DNA from: Verrucomicrobiota bacterium
GTDB lineage: Bacteria; Verrucomicrobiota; Verrucomicrobiae; Chthoniobacterales; UBA10450
Direction: 5' to 3'
Length of the DNA: 12,396 bases
NCBI GenBank assembly: GCA_005887855.1
Contig: VBQB01000237.1
Coordinates: 1-12,396 of the forward strand
This document shows, piece after piece, positions 1 to 6,561 of the stretch. The notes under the pieces are model-generated. The model did no database searches and was not told the origin of the DNA. It saw only the letters and a program-made list of their open reading frames with translations. Position 1 is the stretch's first letter; the number at the start of each line of letters is the position of its first letter. Both the position numbers and the translations under genes were made by a program.

Positions 1-1
1 G

Positions 2-70
2 TCCGTCCGATTGGCGGACAAGATGCTCGCCGGCACGGCAGGACTGGGAGTCCGTTTTCCGACTACTTAA
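2..70 (+). CDS. Possible C-terminal tail of an RDD-family membrane protein (partial)
   Basis: A plus-strand frame is open from the left edge to a TAA at 68-70. It would encode a 22-residue tail containing RLADKMLAGT. RDD-family membrane proteins typically end with a similar motif (Arg, then Asp, then A-G-T) after their last membrane helix, and codon third positions are GC-rich as expected for coding sequence here. If real, the gene converges on the DUF4870 gene and overlaps its stop by 8 bp. Only the end is visible, so the family is a guess from one short motif. The frame could also be chance, and a small hairpin (GGACT-GGG-AGTCC, 41-53) lies within it. Confidence 0.35.
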   Translation, partial: SVRLADKMLAGTAGLGVRFPTT

Positions 71-419
71 TCAAACGGATCGTGATTGGATAGCGGTAGA
101 GTTTCCCTTCGCTCGCTTGAATGGAGGCGACGATCACCAGGACCAAATTCAAAATGTGCAATATGCCGAGGATCACAAAACCGATCAACACCAGGCAGAG
201 CACACCAGCGATCAAATTATAGATCAGCATGGAGATTTGAAAATTGAGCGACTCTTTTCCATGCTCGTCGATTTCCGGCGAATCGCCGCGCTTGGCCAGC
301 CATACAATCAGCGGGCCAAGTATGTGCCCCGCCCATGGTACGAAGAAGCCGATCAACGCGCTGGCGTGGCAAAGCACATTCCATGTTCGAACATTTGATG
401 AAGGTACCGATGTTTCCAT
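63..419 (-). CDS. DUF4870 domain small membrane protein
   Basis: This 118-residue protein fits the DUF4870 family (also called the Tic20-like small membrane family), whose function is unknown. A first hydrophobic segment spans about residues 17-42 and a long one (probably two helices) spans 61-99. Family-typical features are the WNVLCHASALIGFF start, a GP-LIVWL turn near residue 36, and the charged loop DEHGKESLNFQ before the second helix. The ATG at 417-419 is supported by an AAAGG ribosome-binding site 7 bases upstream. The gene lies 71 bp downstream of murA on the same strand and may be read with it, although a hairpin separates them. The protein is full length for the family. Assignment is firm; the biochemical role is unknown. 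Confidence 0.88.
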   Translation of the reverse strand: METSVPSSNVRTWNVLCHASALIGFFVPWAGHILGPLIVWLAKRGDSPEIDEHGKESLNFQISMLIYNLIAGVLCLVLIGFVILGILHILNLVLVIVASIQASEGKLYRYPITIRLIK

Positions 420-468
420 ATTTAGCCTTTCGCTCAGTGTAGAACGACTGTGCCGTTTGCCGCCGGTG

Positions 469-492
469 AGGGCAAGAAAAAGCGCTTGCCCT
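469..492 (-). terminator. Hairpin overlapping the murA stop codon
   Basis: A perfect 8-bp inverted repeat, AGGGCAAG and CTTGCCCT, is separated by 8 bases and overlaps the last bases of murA. It is positioned as a murA terminator or mRNA 3'-end protector. On the minus strand it is not followed by a T-run (the T tract sits in the loop), so it is not a textbook intrinsic terminator and DUF4870 may still be co-transcribed. Confidence 0.4.
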
Positions 493-1753
493 ACGTTTCT
501 TTTACGCGCTCGATGTGCGCGCCGAGTTCGCTCAATTTTTCATCAAGGTGTTCGTAGCCACGATCGATGTGGTAGACGCGGCTGACTTCGGTAATTCCGT
601 CCGCCTTTAATCCCGCAAGCACTAGTGCAGCGGATGCCCGGAGGTCGCTCGCCATAACCTGCGCGCCAAAAAGACGATCGACCCCTTGGATCACCGCAGT
701 TGCGCCTTCCAGCTGCATTTGCGCTCCCATGCGTTTTAGCTCCGCGACGTGCATGTAGCGTTGCGGAAAAATATTTTCCGTCACGACGCTGATGCCGTCG
801 CTTGTAGAGAGTAAGGCGCACATCTGTGCCTGCATGTCCGTGGGAAAGCCCGGATATGGCTCGGTGATTAACTCCAACGCCTTCGCTTCTCCGTTCGGCG
901 AGATCGAAATCGAGTGGTCAGCGATGTTAATTGGAAAACCGCAACGGCCCAGCGCATCTGTAACCGAGCGAACATGCTCCGGCTCAACTCGCTTGACGGT
1001 AACTGCTTCGCCGCAAATTGCGCCCGCCACGAGAAATGTCCCCGTCTCAATTCGGTCAGGGATAACAGTATGTTCCGCTCCGTGCAACGCCGGCACGCCT
1101 TCAATGATGATACGCCGCGTTCCGGCGCCTTCGACCTTCGCGCCCATCTTGTTTAGGAAATTGGCAAGATCCACTACTTCGGGTTCCTGTGCCGCCCCTT
1201 CGATTACGGTCACGCCGTCCGCGAGCACGGCAGCCATCATCACGTTATCGGTGCCGAGGACGGTCGGACCGAATTTGCCCCGCAGATTTATTACGGCGCC
1301 GGTCAGCTTCGGTGCGAAAACTTTCACGTCCCCACCCTCCACGCGCACGGCTGCCCCGAGCGCTTCGAAACCTGTCAGATGCAGATCAATTGGGCGATCC
1401 CCGATGACGCAACCACCCGGCAGCGAGACGGTCGCTTCTTTGGACCGGCCCAGCAGGGGTCCAAGCACACAGACAGAGGCGCGCATTTTGCGCACGACAT
1501 CATAGGGCGCTACCGATTGAACCTTGTCAGCCGTGACGCTTACCGTGCCGCTGGCCCGTTCCACTTGCGCACCCAGATGCGCCAGAATTTGCAGCATATA
1601 ATGCGTGTCGCTCAGGTCAGGCACGCCATGAACGACGCACGGCTCCCGGCTGAGCAATGTTGCGGCCAGAATCGGCAGCGCGGAATTCTTCGAACCGCTG
1701 AGCTTGATCGAACCGGATAGCGGATGCCCGCCGTGAATGAGAATCTTATCCAT
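491..1753 (-). CDS. murA: UDP-N-acetylglucosamine 1-carboxyvinyltransferase (MurA)
   Basis: This cytoplasmic enzyme transfers enolpyruvate from phosphoenolpyruvate to UDP-GlcNAc, the first committed step of peptidoglycan synthesis. The 420-residue length is normal and the numbering almost matches the E. coli enzyme. K22-N23 lie in [10 protein letters not shown], the catalytic loop [11 protein letters not shown] carries C115, D306 lies in GFPTDMQAQ, and R372 (DLRASA) and R398 (YHIDRGYE) are present. Cys at 115, rather than Asp, predicts the usual fosfomycin sensitivity of the target. The fold is two repeated inside-out alpha/beta domains, consistent with the internal pattern here. The ATG overlaps the prmC stop (ATGGATAA), so translation is probably coupled to prmC. 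There is no strong ribosome-binding site of its own, which fits coupling. No anomalies were seen. Confidence 0.98.
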   Translation of the reverse strand: MDKILIHGGHPLSGSIKLSGSKNSALPILAATLLSREPCVVHGVPDLSDTHYMLQILAHLGAQVERASGTVSVTADKVQSVAPYDVVRKMRASVCVLGPLLGRSKEATVSLPGGCVIGDRPIDLHLTGFEALGAAVRVEGGDVKVFAPKLTGAVINLRGKFGPTVLGTDNVMMAAVLADGVTVIEGAAQEPEVVDLANFLNKMGAKVEGAGTRRIIIEGVPALHGAEHTVIPDRIETGTFLVAGAICGEAVTVKRVEPEHVRSVTDALGRCGFPINIADHSISISPNGEAKALELITEPYPGFPTDMQAQMCALLSTSDGISVVTENIFPQRYMHVAELKRMGAQMQLEGATAVIQGVDRLFGAQVMASDLRASAALVLAGLKADGITEVSRVYHIDRGYEHLDEKLSELGAHIERVKET

Positions 1754-2582
1754 ATCTTGCGAAAAGGAATCGAATCACACCTGAATAATCGTTTTTCGAA
1801 TCAATGTCGCGGTATTTTTTTTCCGCCAAGGCAGAAAGAAGCCCTTGGCTCTGGCCAAGCCCGATTTCCAAGGCAAGCAGTCCGCCCGGACGAAGCCGCG
1901 CCGGAGCCTGCTCAATCAATTCGTGCACAAACTCGTCACCCCGCGCGCCGGCAAAGAGCGCAACTTCTGGATCGTACAAGACTTCCCGCGAAAGAGTATC
2001 TCGATCTTGTGCCGCGATATAGGGAAGGTTGGCGACGATAAGATCGAATTTCCCATCAACCGCTTCGAGTAAATCACCTTGCAAAAACTGCATGCGCTCG
2101 CTCAGCCCGAGCCGGTCGGCATTTTCGCGAGCGAGCGACAATGCCTCTTCGGAAACATCGACCGCCACAATCTGTGCCTCAGGAAATTTCGACGCCAGAG
2201 AAAGCGCGATCACGCCGCTGCCCGTTCCAACATCCACGATGTTCGATGTTCGATGTTCGTCGTTCGATGTTAAGAACCCTACCAGCTCTTCAGTTTCCGG
2301 TCGTGGTACTAACGCGCGTTTATCGCAAAGGAATAGGTGTCCGCAAAATTCCACTGTGCCGAGCAAATGCTGGAGCGGTTCGCCCTGACCACGGCGCCGG
2401 ACAAGTTCGCGCAAAGTCGCGAGTTCGTTCTCGCCCAAGGCGCGTTCGAATTGCAAATAAAGTTCAATGCGCCCGCGATCCAGAACGTGCGCGAGCAAGT
2501 GCTCTGCGTTCAAGCGGGGATTGTCGATCCTGCGCTTCTTGAAATACGCTGTCGTCGAATGCAGCACCTCAAGGACAGTCAT
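1746..2582 (-). CDS. prmC: Release factor glutamine N5-methyltransferase (PrmC/HemK)
   Basis: PrmC methylates the glutamine of the GGQ motif of release factors RF1 and RF2 using S-adenosylmethionine. The start chosen at 2582 gives 278 residues and the usual PrmC N-terminal helical domain (IDNPRLNAEHLLAHVL). A longer frame to 2663 would only add non-conserved residues overlapping prfA. Seen: linker motif PRPETEEL (93-100), SAM-binding VDVGTGSG (116-123), acidic motif VDVSEEAL (141-148), active-site NLPY (185-188), and EIGLGQ near 239. The catalytic tetrapeptide is NLPY where PrmC normally has NPPY. Residues 105-118 are encoded by a tandem heptanucleotide repeat, yet spacing between flanking motifs is unchanged. 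It follows prfA, its substrate gene, by 49 bp and overlaps murA by 8 bp. Identification is secure. Confidence 0.95.
   Translation of the reverse strand: MTVLEVLHSTTAYFKKRRIDNPRLNAEHLLAHVLDRGRIELYLQFERALGENELATLRELVRRRGQGEPLQHLLGTVEFCGHLFLCDKRALVPRPETEELVGFLTSNDEHRTSNIVDVGTGSGVIALSLASKFPEAQIVAVDVSEEALSLARENADRLGLSERMQFLQGDLLEAVDGKFDLIVANLPYIAAQDRDTLSREVLYDPEVALFAGARGDEFVHELIEQAPARLRPGGLLALEIGLGQSQGLLSALAEKKYRDIDSKNDYSGVIRFLFARYG
2237..2271. repeat. Five tandem CGATGTT heptanucleotides inside prmC
   Basis: Five consecutive 7-base units are visible on the plus strand: CGATGTT four times, with one variant CGTCGTT in fourth position. On the coding strand they read AACATCG-type units and encode the stretch TSNDEHRTSNIVDV of PrmC, between the substrate-domain linker and SAM motif I. 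Because 7 is not a multiple of 3, each 21-base triple unit encodes a 7-residue period. Confidence 0.9.
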
Positions 2583-2600
2583 TCTCTTAATAAGAAGAGG

Positions 2601-2625
2601 ACGCGGTCGCTGCGGCGATCCGCGT
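2601..2625. repeat. Hairpin repeat in the prfA-prmC gap, REP-like core
   Basis: A 10-bp stem is formed by ACGCGG+TCGC and GCGA+CCGCGT with a TGCG loop and a single bulged T. It lies between the prfA stop (2632-2634) and the prmC ATG (2580-2582), occupying half of the 49-bp gap. Its left arm contains GCGGTCGCTG, shared with the palindrome at 3735-3753, so it may be a diverged copy of the same family. On the transcript it is followed by a pyrimidine-rich stretch and could act as an attenuator or RNA-stability element. Confidence 0.6.
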
Positions 2626-2631
2626 TCCAAA

Positions 2632-3726
2632 TCAAGGCGTTGAGGATGCAGCCCCCTCCACAACGTTTCCGAGCCGCTCCTTCACGCCCGCAGCTTGCAG
2701 CGCTTGAATCAACTCCCCGAGATCGCCGTTCATCACGCGATCCAAATTATAAAGCGTCAGACCGATGCGGTGATCGGTCACGCGGTTCTGCGGGAAATTG
2801 TAGGTGCGAATTTTTTCCTCGCGTCCGCCGGTGCCAATCTGGCCGCGGCGCTGCGCACTATATTTCTCCGCTTCCTCGCGCTGCTTCCGCTCGAGCAAGC
2901 GCGCGCGCAGAATGCTTAGCGCTCGTTCCTTATTTTTGATTTGGCTTCTTCCATCTTGGCAACGCACGATCGTTCCGGAGGGAATGTGCAGAACTTGGAC
3001 GGCCGAGTCCGTAGTATTCACGCCTTGTCCACCCGGGCCACCAGCCCGCGAAACTTCGATGCGTAAGTCCTCCGGTTTTAGATCGACATCGACCTCTTCT
3101 GCTTCCGGCAAAACGGCCACCGTTGCTGTTGATGTATGAATGCGGCCTTGTGCTTCAGTGGCCGGAACTCGTTGGACGCGATGAACGCCACTTTCATGGC
3201 GCAGTTTTCGAAAAACAGATTCGCCGGAAACGCGAAAAATCACTTCTTTTAGTCCGCCAAGTTCCGACGGACTCGATTCGAGGTCCTCGGTTTTCAATCC
3301 GGCCGCTTCCGCGTAGCGATTGTACATGCGGTAAAGATCGGCGGCAAAAATCGCGGCTTCGCTGCCGCCCGTCCCGGCCCGGATCTCGACAATCGCATCT
3401 CGATTTTCGTTTTCATCTGCTGGAAGCATGCCGACTTGAATATCGCGCTCAAGATCGGCAACTCGTTTCTCCAAGTCGGGAATTTCGTCGTCCGCCATCG
3501 CCGCGATTTCGACGTCGCGCGACGTGGCGAGCTCGCGATTGTCGTCCAACTGCCGCCGCGCGGATTCAAGTTCATCCCAGCGCGCAATCATCTCCTTGAT
3601 ATTGGCGTGCTCGCGCATGATTTCGCCGGCGCGTTTGCGGTTCTCAAAAAAACGCGGATCCGCCATTTCACGTTCGAGTTGTTCGAAACGTTCGCGTTTG
3701 CGTTCGATCAGTAGATTGAGGTCCAT
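2632..3726 (-). CDS. prfA: Peptide chain release factor 1 (RF1)
   Basis: RF1 recognises UAA and UAG stop codons in the ribosomal A site and triggers peptidyl-tRNA hydrolysis. The 364-residue length is standard. The codon-recognition tripeptide PAT is at 188-190 (RVPATEAQGRIHTS), which marks RF1 rather than RF2 (SPF). The hydrolysis motif GGQ is at 232-234 (AGGPGGQGVNTT), and Q234 is the residue PrmC methylates. The N-terminal coiled-coil domain (1-105) and the C-terminal FPQNRVTDHR segment are intact. It lies 62 bp downstream of rpmE. The ATG has no evident ribosome-binding site: the sequence 8 bases upstream is a strong palindromic hairpin (3735-3753). The following prmC gene modifies this protein. 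Assignment is certain. Confidence 0.98.
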   Translation of the reverse strand: MDLNLLIERKRERFEQLEREMADPRFFENRKRAGEIMREHANIKEMIARWDELESARRQLDDNRELATSRDVEIAAMADDEIPDLEKRVADLERDIQVGMLPADENENRDAIVEIRAGTGGSEAAIFAADLYRMYNRYAEAAGLKTEDLESSPSELGGLKEVIFRVSGESVFRKLRHESGVHRVQRVPATEAQGRIHTSTATVAVLPEAEEVDVDLKPEDLRIEVSRAGGPGGQGVNTTDSAVQVLHIPSGTIVRCQDGRSQIKNKERALSILRARLLERKQREEAEKYSAQRRGQIGTGGREEKIRTYNFPQNRVTDHRIGLTLYNLDRVMNGDLGELIQALQAAGVKERLGNVVEGAASSTP

Positions 3727-3734
3727 AGCTTAAG

Positions 3735-3778
3735 CCGCGGTCGCTGACCGCGGTGCGGCCAGGGTCTGCAACCCCGGC
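3735..3778. repeat. Double-hairpin REP-like element in the rpmE-prfA gap
   Basis: Two adjacent stem-loops are visible. The first is perfect: CCGCGGTC, loop GCT, GACCGCGG (3735-3753). The second pairs GCCAGGGT (3758-3765) with ACCCCGGC (3771-3778) around the loop CTGCA, with one A-C mismatch. The arrangement resembles bacterial REP/BIME elements with paired palindromes. It fills most of the 62-bp gap and ends 8 bases before the prfA ATG. The stem core recurs at 9241-9259 and partly at 2601-2625 and 6549-6560. Confidence 0.85.
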
Positions 3779-3788
3779 TATAGAAACA

Positions 3789-4016
3789 CTAGGCTTTTTT
3801 GTCGGCCCGCGTCGCCTTAGTACTGCCGTAGCGGCGGGTGAACTTTTCCACGCGTCCCGCAGTATCGACAAACTTTTGTTCGCCGGTGAAAAATGGATGG
3901 CAAGCGGCACAAATACCGATCTTAATATCACCGCGCGTCGAGCGGGTGTGATACACCGCGCCGCACGCGCAGACGATGTCGGTCTCGTAATACTCTGGAT
4001 GAATGCCCGCTTTCAT
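3789..4016 (-). CDS. rpmE: 50S ribosomal protein L31, zinc-binding type
   Basis: L31 is a small protein of the large ribosomal subunit that bridges to the 30S head. The start at 4016 gives 75 residues beginning [19 protein letters not shown], which aligns with the start of classical L31; longer frames upstream have no family resemblance. Four zinc-ligand cysteines are present (C16, C18, C36, C39, in CACG and [10 protein letters not shown]), so this is the zinc-containing form rather than the zinc-free YkgM-like paralog. HPFFTG and the [10 protein letters not shown] tail are diagnostic. It is the first gene of the minus-strand housekeeping cluster, followed by prfA after 62 bp, and it starts only about 50 bp from a divergent plus-strand gene. 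Confidence 0.97.
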   Translation of the reverse strand: MKAGIHPEYYETDIVCACGAVYHTRSTRGDIKIGICAACHPFFTGEQKFVDTAGRVEKFTRRYGSTKATRADKKA

Positions 4017-4034
4017 TTTCGGAAACGAGCGTGG

Positions 4035-4063
4035 AATGTAATCGCGCGCCCCATTTCGCGCAA
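4035..4063 (-). promoter_or_regulatory. Candidate promoter for rpmE-prfA-prmC-murA
   Basis: On the minus strand a -35-like TTGCGC (4058-4063) and a -10-like TACATT (4035-4040) are spaced by 17 bases. The predicted transcript would start about 12 bases before the rpmE ATG. The -35 matches only three consensus positions, so this is tentative. It would overlap the start of the divergent synthetase gene. Confidence 0.3.
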
Positions 4064-4066
4064 GGG

Positions 4067-5437
4067 ATGAAATCGACTGACGCATTGGTTGCTGCCTGGA
4101 CGCAAACCGTCGGCCGTGCAAAAGATGCACCCGCCATCTTCAACGCCTCCGGCCAGGCCGTGCGAAAATTTTCGGAGATTGAAGAACATGCGCGCGATTT
4201 CGAGGCCAAGATTGAAATGTTCGACGTGGGAAGCGTGATCGCGATCCAGATCGGAAACCACGAAGATTGGCCGTCGATTTTGATCGCTTGTTTGCGCAAG
4301 CGATTGGTTGTTCTCCCGCTGGAACAATCGATCAGCAATCAACAGCGCGACGCAGCGCTGGAAATCTGTGGCGCAAGGGCTGTAGTGTCCGCTATCCCCA
4401 GCGGAAACTCCCCCGGGCTATTTCGGCTGAAGACAGCCGACGCTATAGCAGATTGGGGTGAACATTCGCCATCGCTACTCAAGCTAACGTCCGGGACAAC
4501 TGCGGCGCCGCGCGCCGTCCGGTTTCGGAGCGAGCAGCTCCTCGCCGATTGTCATCAGCCGATTTCACATTCCTATGGATTTAGTAATCTGCTTACTCCA
4601 CTCATCGCCCGCGGCGTACCGATGGTATTGAGCCGCGAACGAATGCCCCGCGCAGTGCTGCTCGATCTTGCCCGCACCGACGCGACGGTTTTTCCGGGAA
4701 TGCCGCTTTTTTATCAGGCTTTTTGCGAAATGGAGAATGGTCCCGCACTGCCGAAACTTCGGCTTTGCATTTCAGCTGGTGCGCCGCTCCCGATAAGAGT
4801 AACGCGCCAGTTCCAAGAAAAATTCCAGATGCCGATCCACTCATTCTATGGCGCGTCCGAATGCGGTGGGATTTGTTACGATCGCGATGCTTCTCGCGTG
4901 ATCGAAGGCTTTGTTGGCCGATCGATGAAAGGCATCGATCTTGAGATTATCGACCCATCCGCTTTGTCAAGTCAGGTGCGCGTGCACAGCGCGGCCGTGG
5001 GCGACGGTTATTTTCCGCAGCCGGACAAGGAAAAACTCGGCCCCGGATTCTTTGTCCCCGACGATCTGTTAGCCAAGACGGCGGATGGCCTTCGGATCAT
5101 CGGCCGGACCTCGGATGTAATTAATGTCGCGGGGAAAAAAGTGAATCCGGCGGAAGTGGAAGCGCATCTGCTGCGCTTTGGCGGCGTGCGCCGGGCGATT
5201 GTATTTGGTCGCGCATCGGCCCTGCGGAATGAAGAGGTGGCGGCCTGTGTGGTTGCGTCTCCAGGCGTGGCCGAAGCCGACCTTGTAGAATTTTGCCGGG
5301 GCTCATTGAGCAGCTGGCAGGTACCGAAACGGATTTTTATCGTCGATGCGATTCCGGTGAATGAGCGTGGAAAAGTTAGCCGACGCGAACTCGCACGGCG
5401 TTTTGCCGCGAACCAGGAGAGATCGTCGTTGCGATGA
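4067..5437 (+). CDS. AMP-dependent synthetase/ligase (acyl-CoA synthetase-like, ANL superfamily)
   Basis: Enzymes of this superfamily activate a carboxylate with ATP to an acyl-AMP and usually pass it to CoA or a carrier protein. From the ATG at 4067 the protein has 456 residues, shorter than the usual 500-550, with a reduced N-terminal region. Visible motifs in order: phosphate loop [13 protein letters not shown] (139-151, degenerate after TSGTT), YGASE (261-265), [11 protein letters not shown] (340-350) with the hinge Asp, VNPAEVE (359-365), and the C-terminal catalytic Lys in [10 protein letters not shown] (K436). All key catalytic residues are present, so it is probably active. A GTG start at 4031 is possible; the purine run before 4067 is too close to be an ideal ribosome-binding site. 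It is divergent from rpmE with little spacing. Substrate is unknown. Confidence 0.85.
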   Translation: MKSTDALVAAWTQTVGRAKDAPAIFNASGQAVRKFSEIEEHARDFEAKIEMFDVGSVIAIQIGNHEDWPSILIACLRKRLVVLPLEQSISNQQRDAALEICGARAVVSAIPSGNSPGLFRLKTADAIADWGEHSPSLLKLTSGTTAAPRAVRFRSEQLLADCHQPISHSYGFSNLLTPLIARGVPMVLSRERMPRAVLLDLARTDATVFPGMPLFYQAFCEMENGPALPKLRLCISAGAPLPIRVTRQFQEKFQMPIHSFYGASECGGICYDRDASRVIEGFVGRSMKGIDLEIIDPSALSSQVRVHSAAVGDGYFPQPDKEKLGPGFFVPDDLLAKTADGLRIIGRTSDVINVAGKKVNPAEVEAHLLRFGGVRRAIVFGRASALRNEEVAACVVASPGVAEADLVEFCRGSLSSWQVPKRIFIVDAIPVNERGKVSRRELARRFAANQERSSLR

Positions 5438-5496
5438 TTGGGCTCTTGAATAAAACCTCACATCGGGTTTGCTTATCGAAGCCGTAGAGGACCATT

Positions 5497-6534
5497 ATGG
5501 AGAAATCATCGCGCGAACCCAGAGTAACAGAAGCTCAAGTCGAACCGGTGGATAACGAAGATTTGGATCAAGCGGACGACCAGCCCGTTTCGCAAACGGA
5601 GGAAGCTGCCTCCGAGGAAACTGGCACGCCCGAAACAGCCCCTCCTCAATCGCAGGATTGGTGGAGCGCCTCGCAGCCGGCTGGAGATTGGACTCAACCC
5701 GATGCGGCCTCGAACATAGATGTCGACCTTCCGAAGGATACGGGCACAGCCAACGTTTATTTCTGCGGCCACACAAGTTACTTTTCTTTGAACCAGGCAC
5801 TTCACGCGATTGCAAAAGAGAAACTCACGGGATCGCTGCGTTCATTCTGGGACGAAGAGTCAGTCGATCTGTTGGCGCAGAATGGTGAGATTGCTTTTGC
5901 CACGACGCGCGATCCTGAGCTCTATTGCCCTGAAGCGCCGGCTGCCCTCGCCAATGTCGATGCAGATACGGTGGCCAAGGCGCGCACTCAACAGATTGAA
6001 ACAGGAACCCCGTTTTTCCTCACTCTAGGGCGAGAAGAATCGATCGTTCGCCAGTCCGCTGTGGAACTGTTGCAGCATTATGGGCAAATGCTTTTTTCGC
6101 AGCTTTGGACAGCGCCGCGCGTCTGGTTCATTTTTGACAAGGACGCGGAATTATTGAGTGACGCGAGCGACGTGCCTGCACAACCAGACATCGATGATTG
6201 GGCATTGGAAAGTTTGCGTTTCGTTCAGGATCTCGGCGAACACATAAACTTCGACCCGATGTCGATACCGGCTTATACGAAAGAGGGCTTTGAGCGGGTC
6301 CAAAATTTGAAGCTGACCTCGGAGGAGGCGCAATTCGCTTCGCAATTCAATGGAGTCCGATCGATCCAGCAAATTGCAAAGAATCTGCGGCTCGATTTGA
6401 AATTTGCCCGTTTGACGTTGTTCCGTTTTATCGCGCTTGAGATCGTGGAATGCTGGCCTGCCAGCACGGCGACAAAACCGGAGCCCAGGAGTCTCTTTCG
6501 CCGCTTCAAACGGTCGATCGGCCTGGCCCGATAG
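5497..6534 (+). CDS. DUF4388-like protein with acidic disordered N-terminus
   Basis: This 345-residue soluble protein has three visible parts. Residues 1-85 are acidic, rich in E, D, Q, P and T, and probably disordered. Residues about 95-215 resemble the DUF4388 (PatA-like N-terminal) fold: FSLNQALHAIAKEKLTGSL followed by VDLLAQNGEIAFATT, a pattern found in regulatory proteins of bacteria with complex signalling. Residues 270-320 (LTSEEAQFASQFNGVRSIQQIAKNLRL) resemble the winged-helix-like segment that often follows this domain. A basic tail (RRFKRSIGLAR) ends it. A good AGAGGA ribosome-binding site lies 7 bases before the ATG. It starts 59 bp after the synthetase, in the same direction. Function is unknown; a signalling or adaptor role is inferred from the family only. 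Confidence 0.72.
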   Translation: MEKSSREPRVTEAQVEPVDNEDLDQADDQPVSQTEEAASEETGTPETAPPQSQDWWSASQPAGDWTQPDAASNIDVDLPKDTGTANVYFCGHTSYFSLNQALHAIAKEKLTGSLRSFWDEESVDLLAQNGEIAFATTRDPELYCPEAPAALANVDADTVAKARTQQIETGTPFFLTLGREESIVRQSAVELLQHYGQMLFSQLWTAPRVWFIFDKDAELLSDASDVPAQPDIDDWALESLRFVQDLGEHINFDPMSIPAYTKEGFERVQNLKLTSEEAQFASQFNGVRSIQQIAKNLRLDLKFARLTLFRFIALEIVECWPASTATKPEPRSLFRRFKRSIGLAR

Positions 6535-6538
6535 CATC

Positions 6539-6560
6539 ACCGCCAAAAGCGGCGGTCGCT
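6539..6560. repeat. Hairpin directly before the ROK kinase start
   Basis: ACCGCC and GGCGGT pair around a 6-base loop (AAAAGC). The right arm continues as GGCGGTCGCT, the same core as the palindromes at 3735 and 9241. The structure ends 5 bases before the kinase ATG and occupies nearly all of the 27-bp gap after the DUF4388 gene, where a ribosome-binding site would be expected. Confidence 0.55.
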
Positions 6561-6561
6561 C

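Noticed and set aside
41..57. GGACT-GGG-AGTCC hairpin followed by TTTT as a plus-strand terminator
   Set aside because: The stem is 5 bp and the hairpin may lie inside the end of a coding frame, so it is not supported as a terminator.
383..394. ATGTTCGAACAT palindrome in the DUF4870 gene as a further heptamer or operator copy
   Set aside because: It is a single 12-bp palindrome within coding sequence with no repeat period; chance is adequate.
792..1505. Long plus-strand open frame opposite murA
   Set aside because: It is a shadow of murA: low-complexity Ser/Pro/Arg translation, no family resemblance, and murA is certain on the other strand.
2583..2663. N-terminal extension of prmC to an upstream ATG
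   Set aside because: The extra 27 residues overlap prfA, pass through the hairpin and do not resemble PrmC N-termini.
5453..5470. AAACC/GGTTT inverted repeat after the synthetase as an intrinsic terminator
   Set aside because: The stem is only 5 bp and AT-rich with no following T-run; too weak to annotate.
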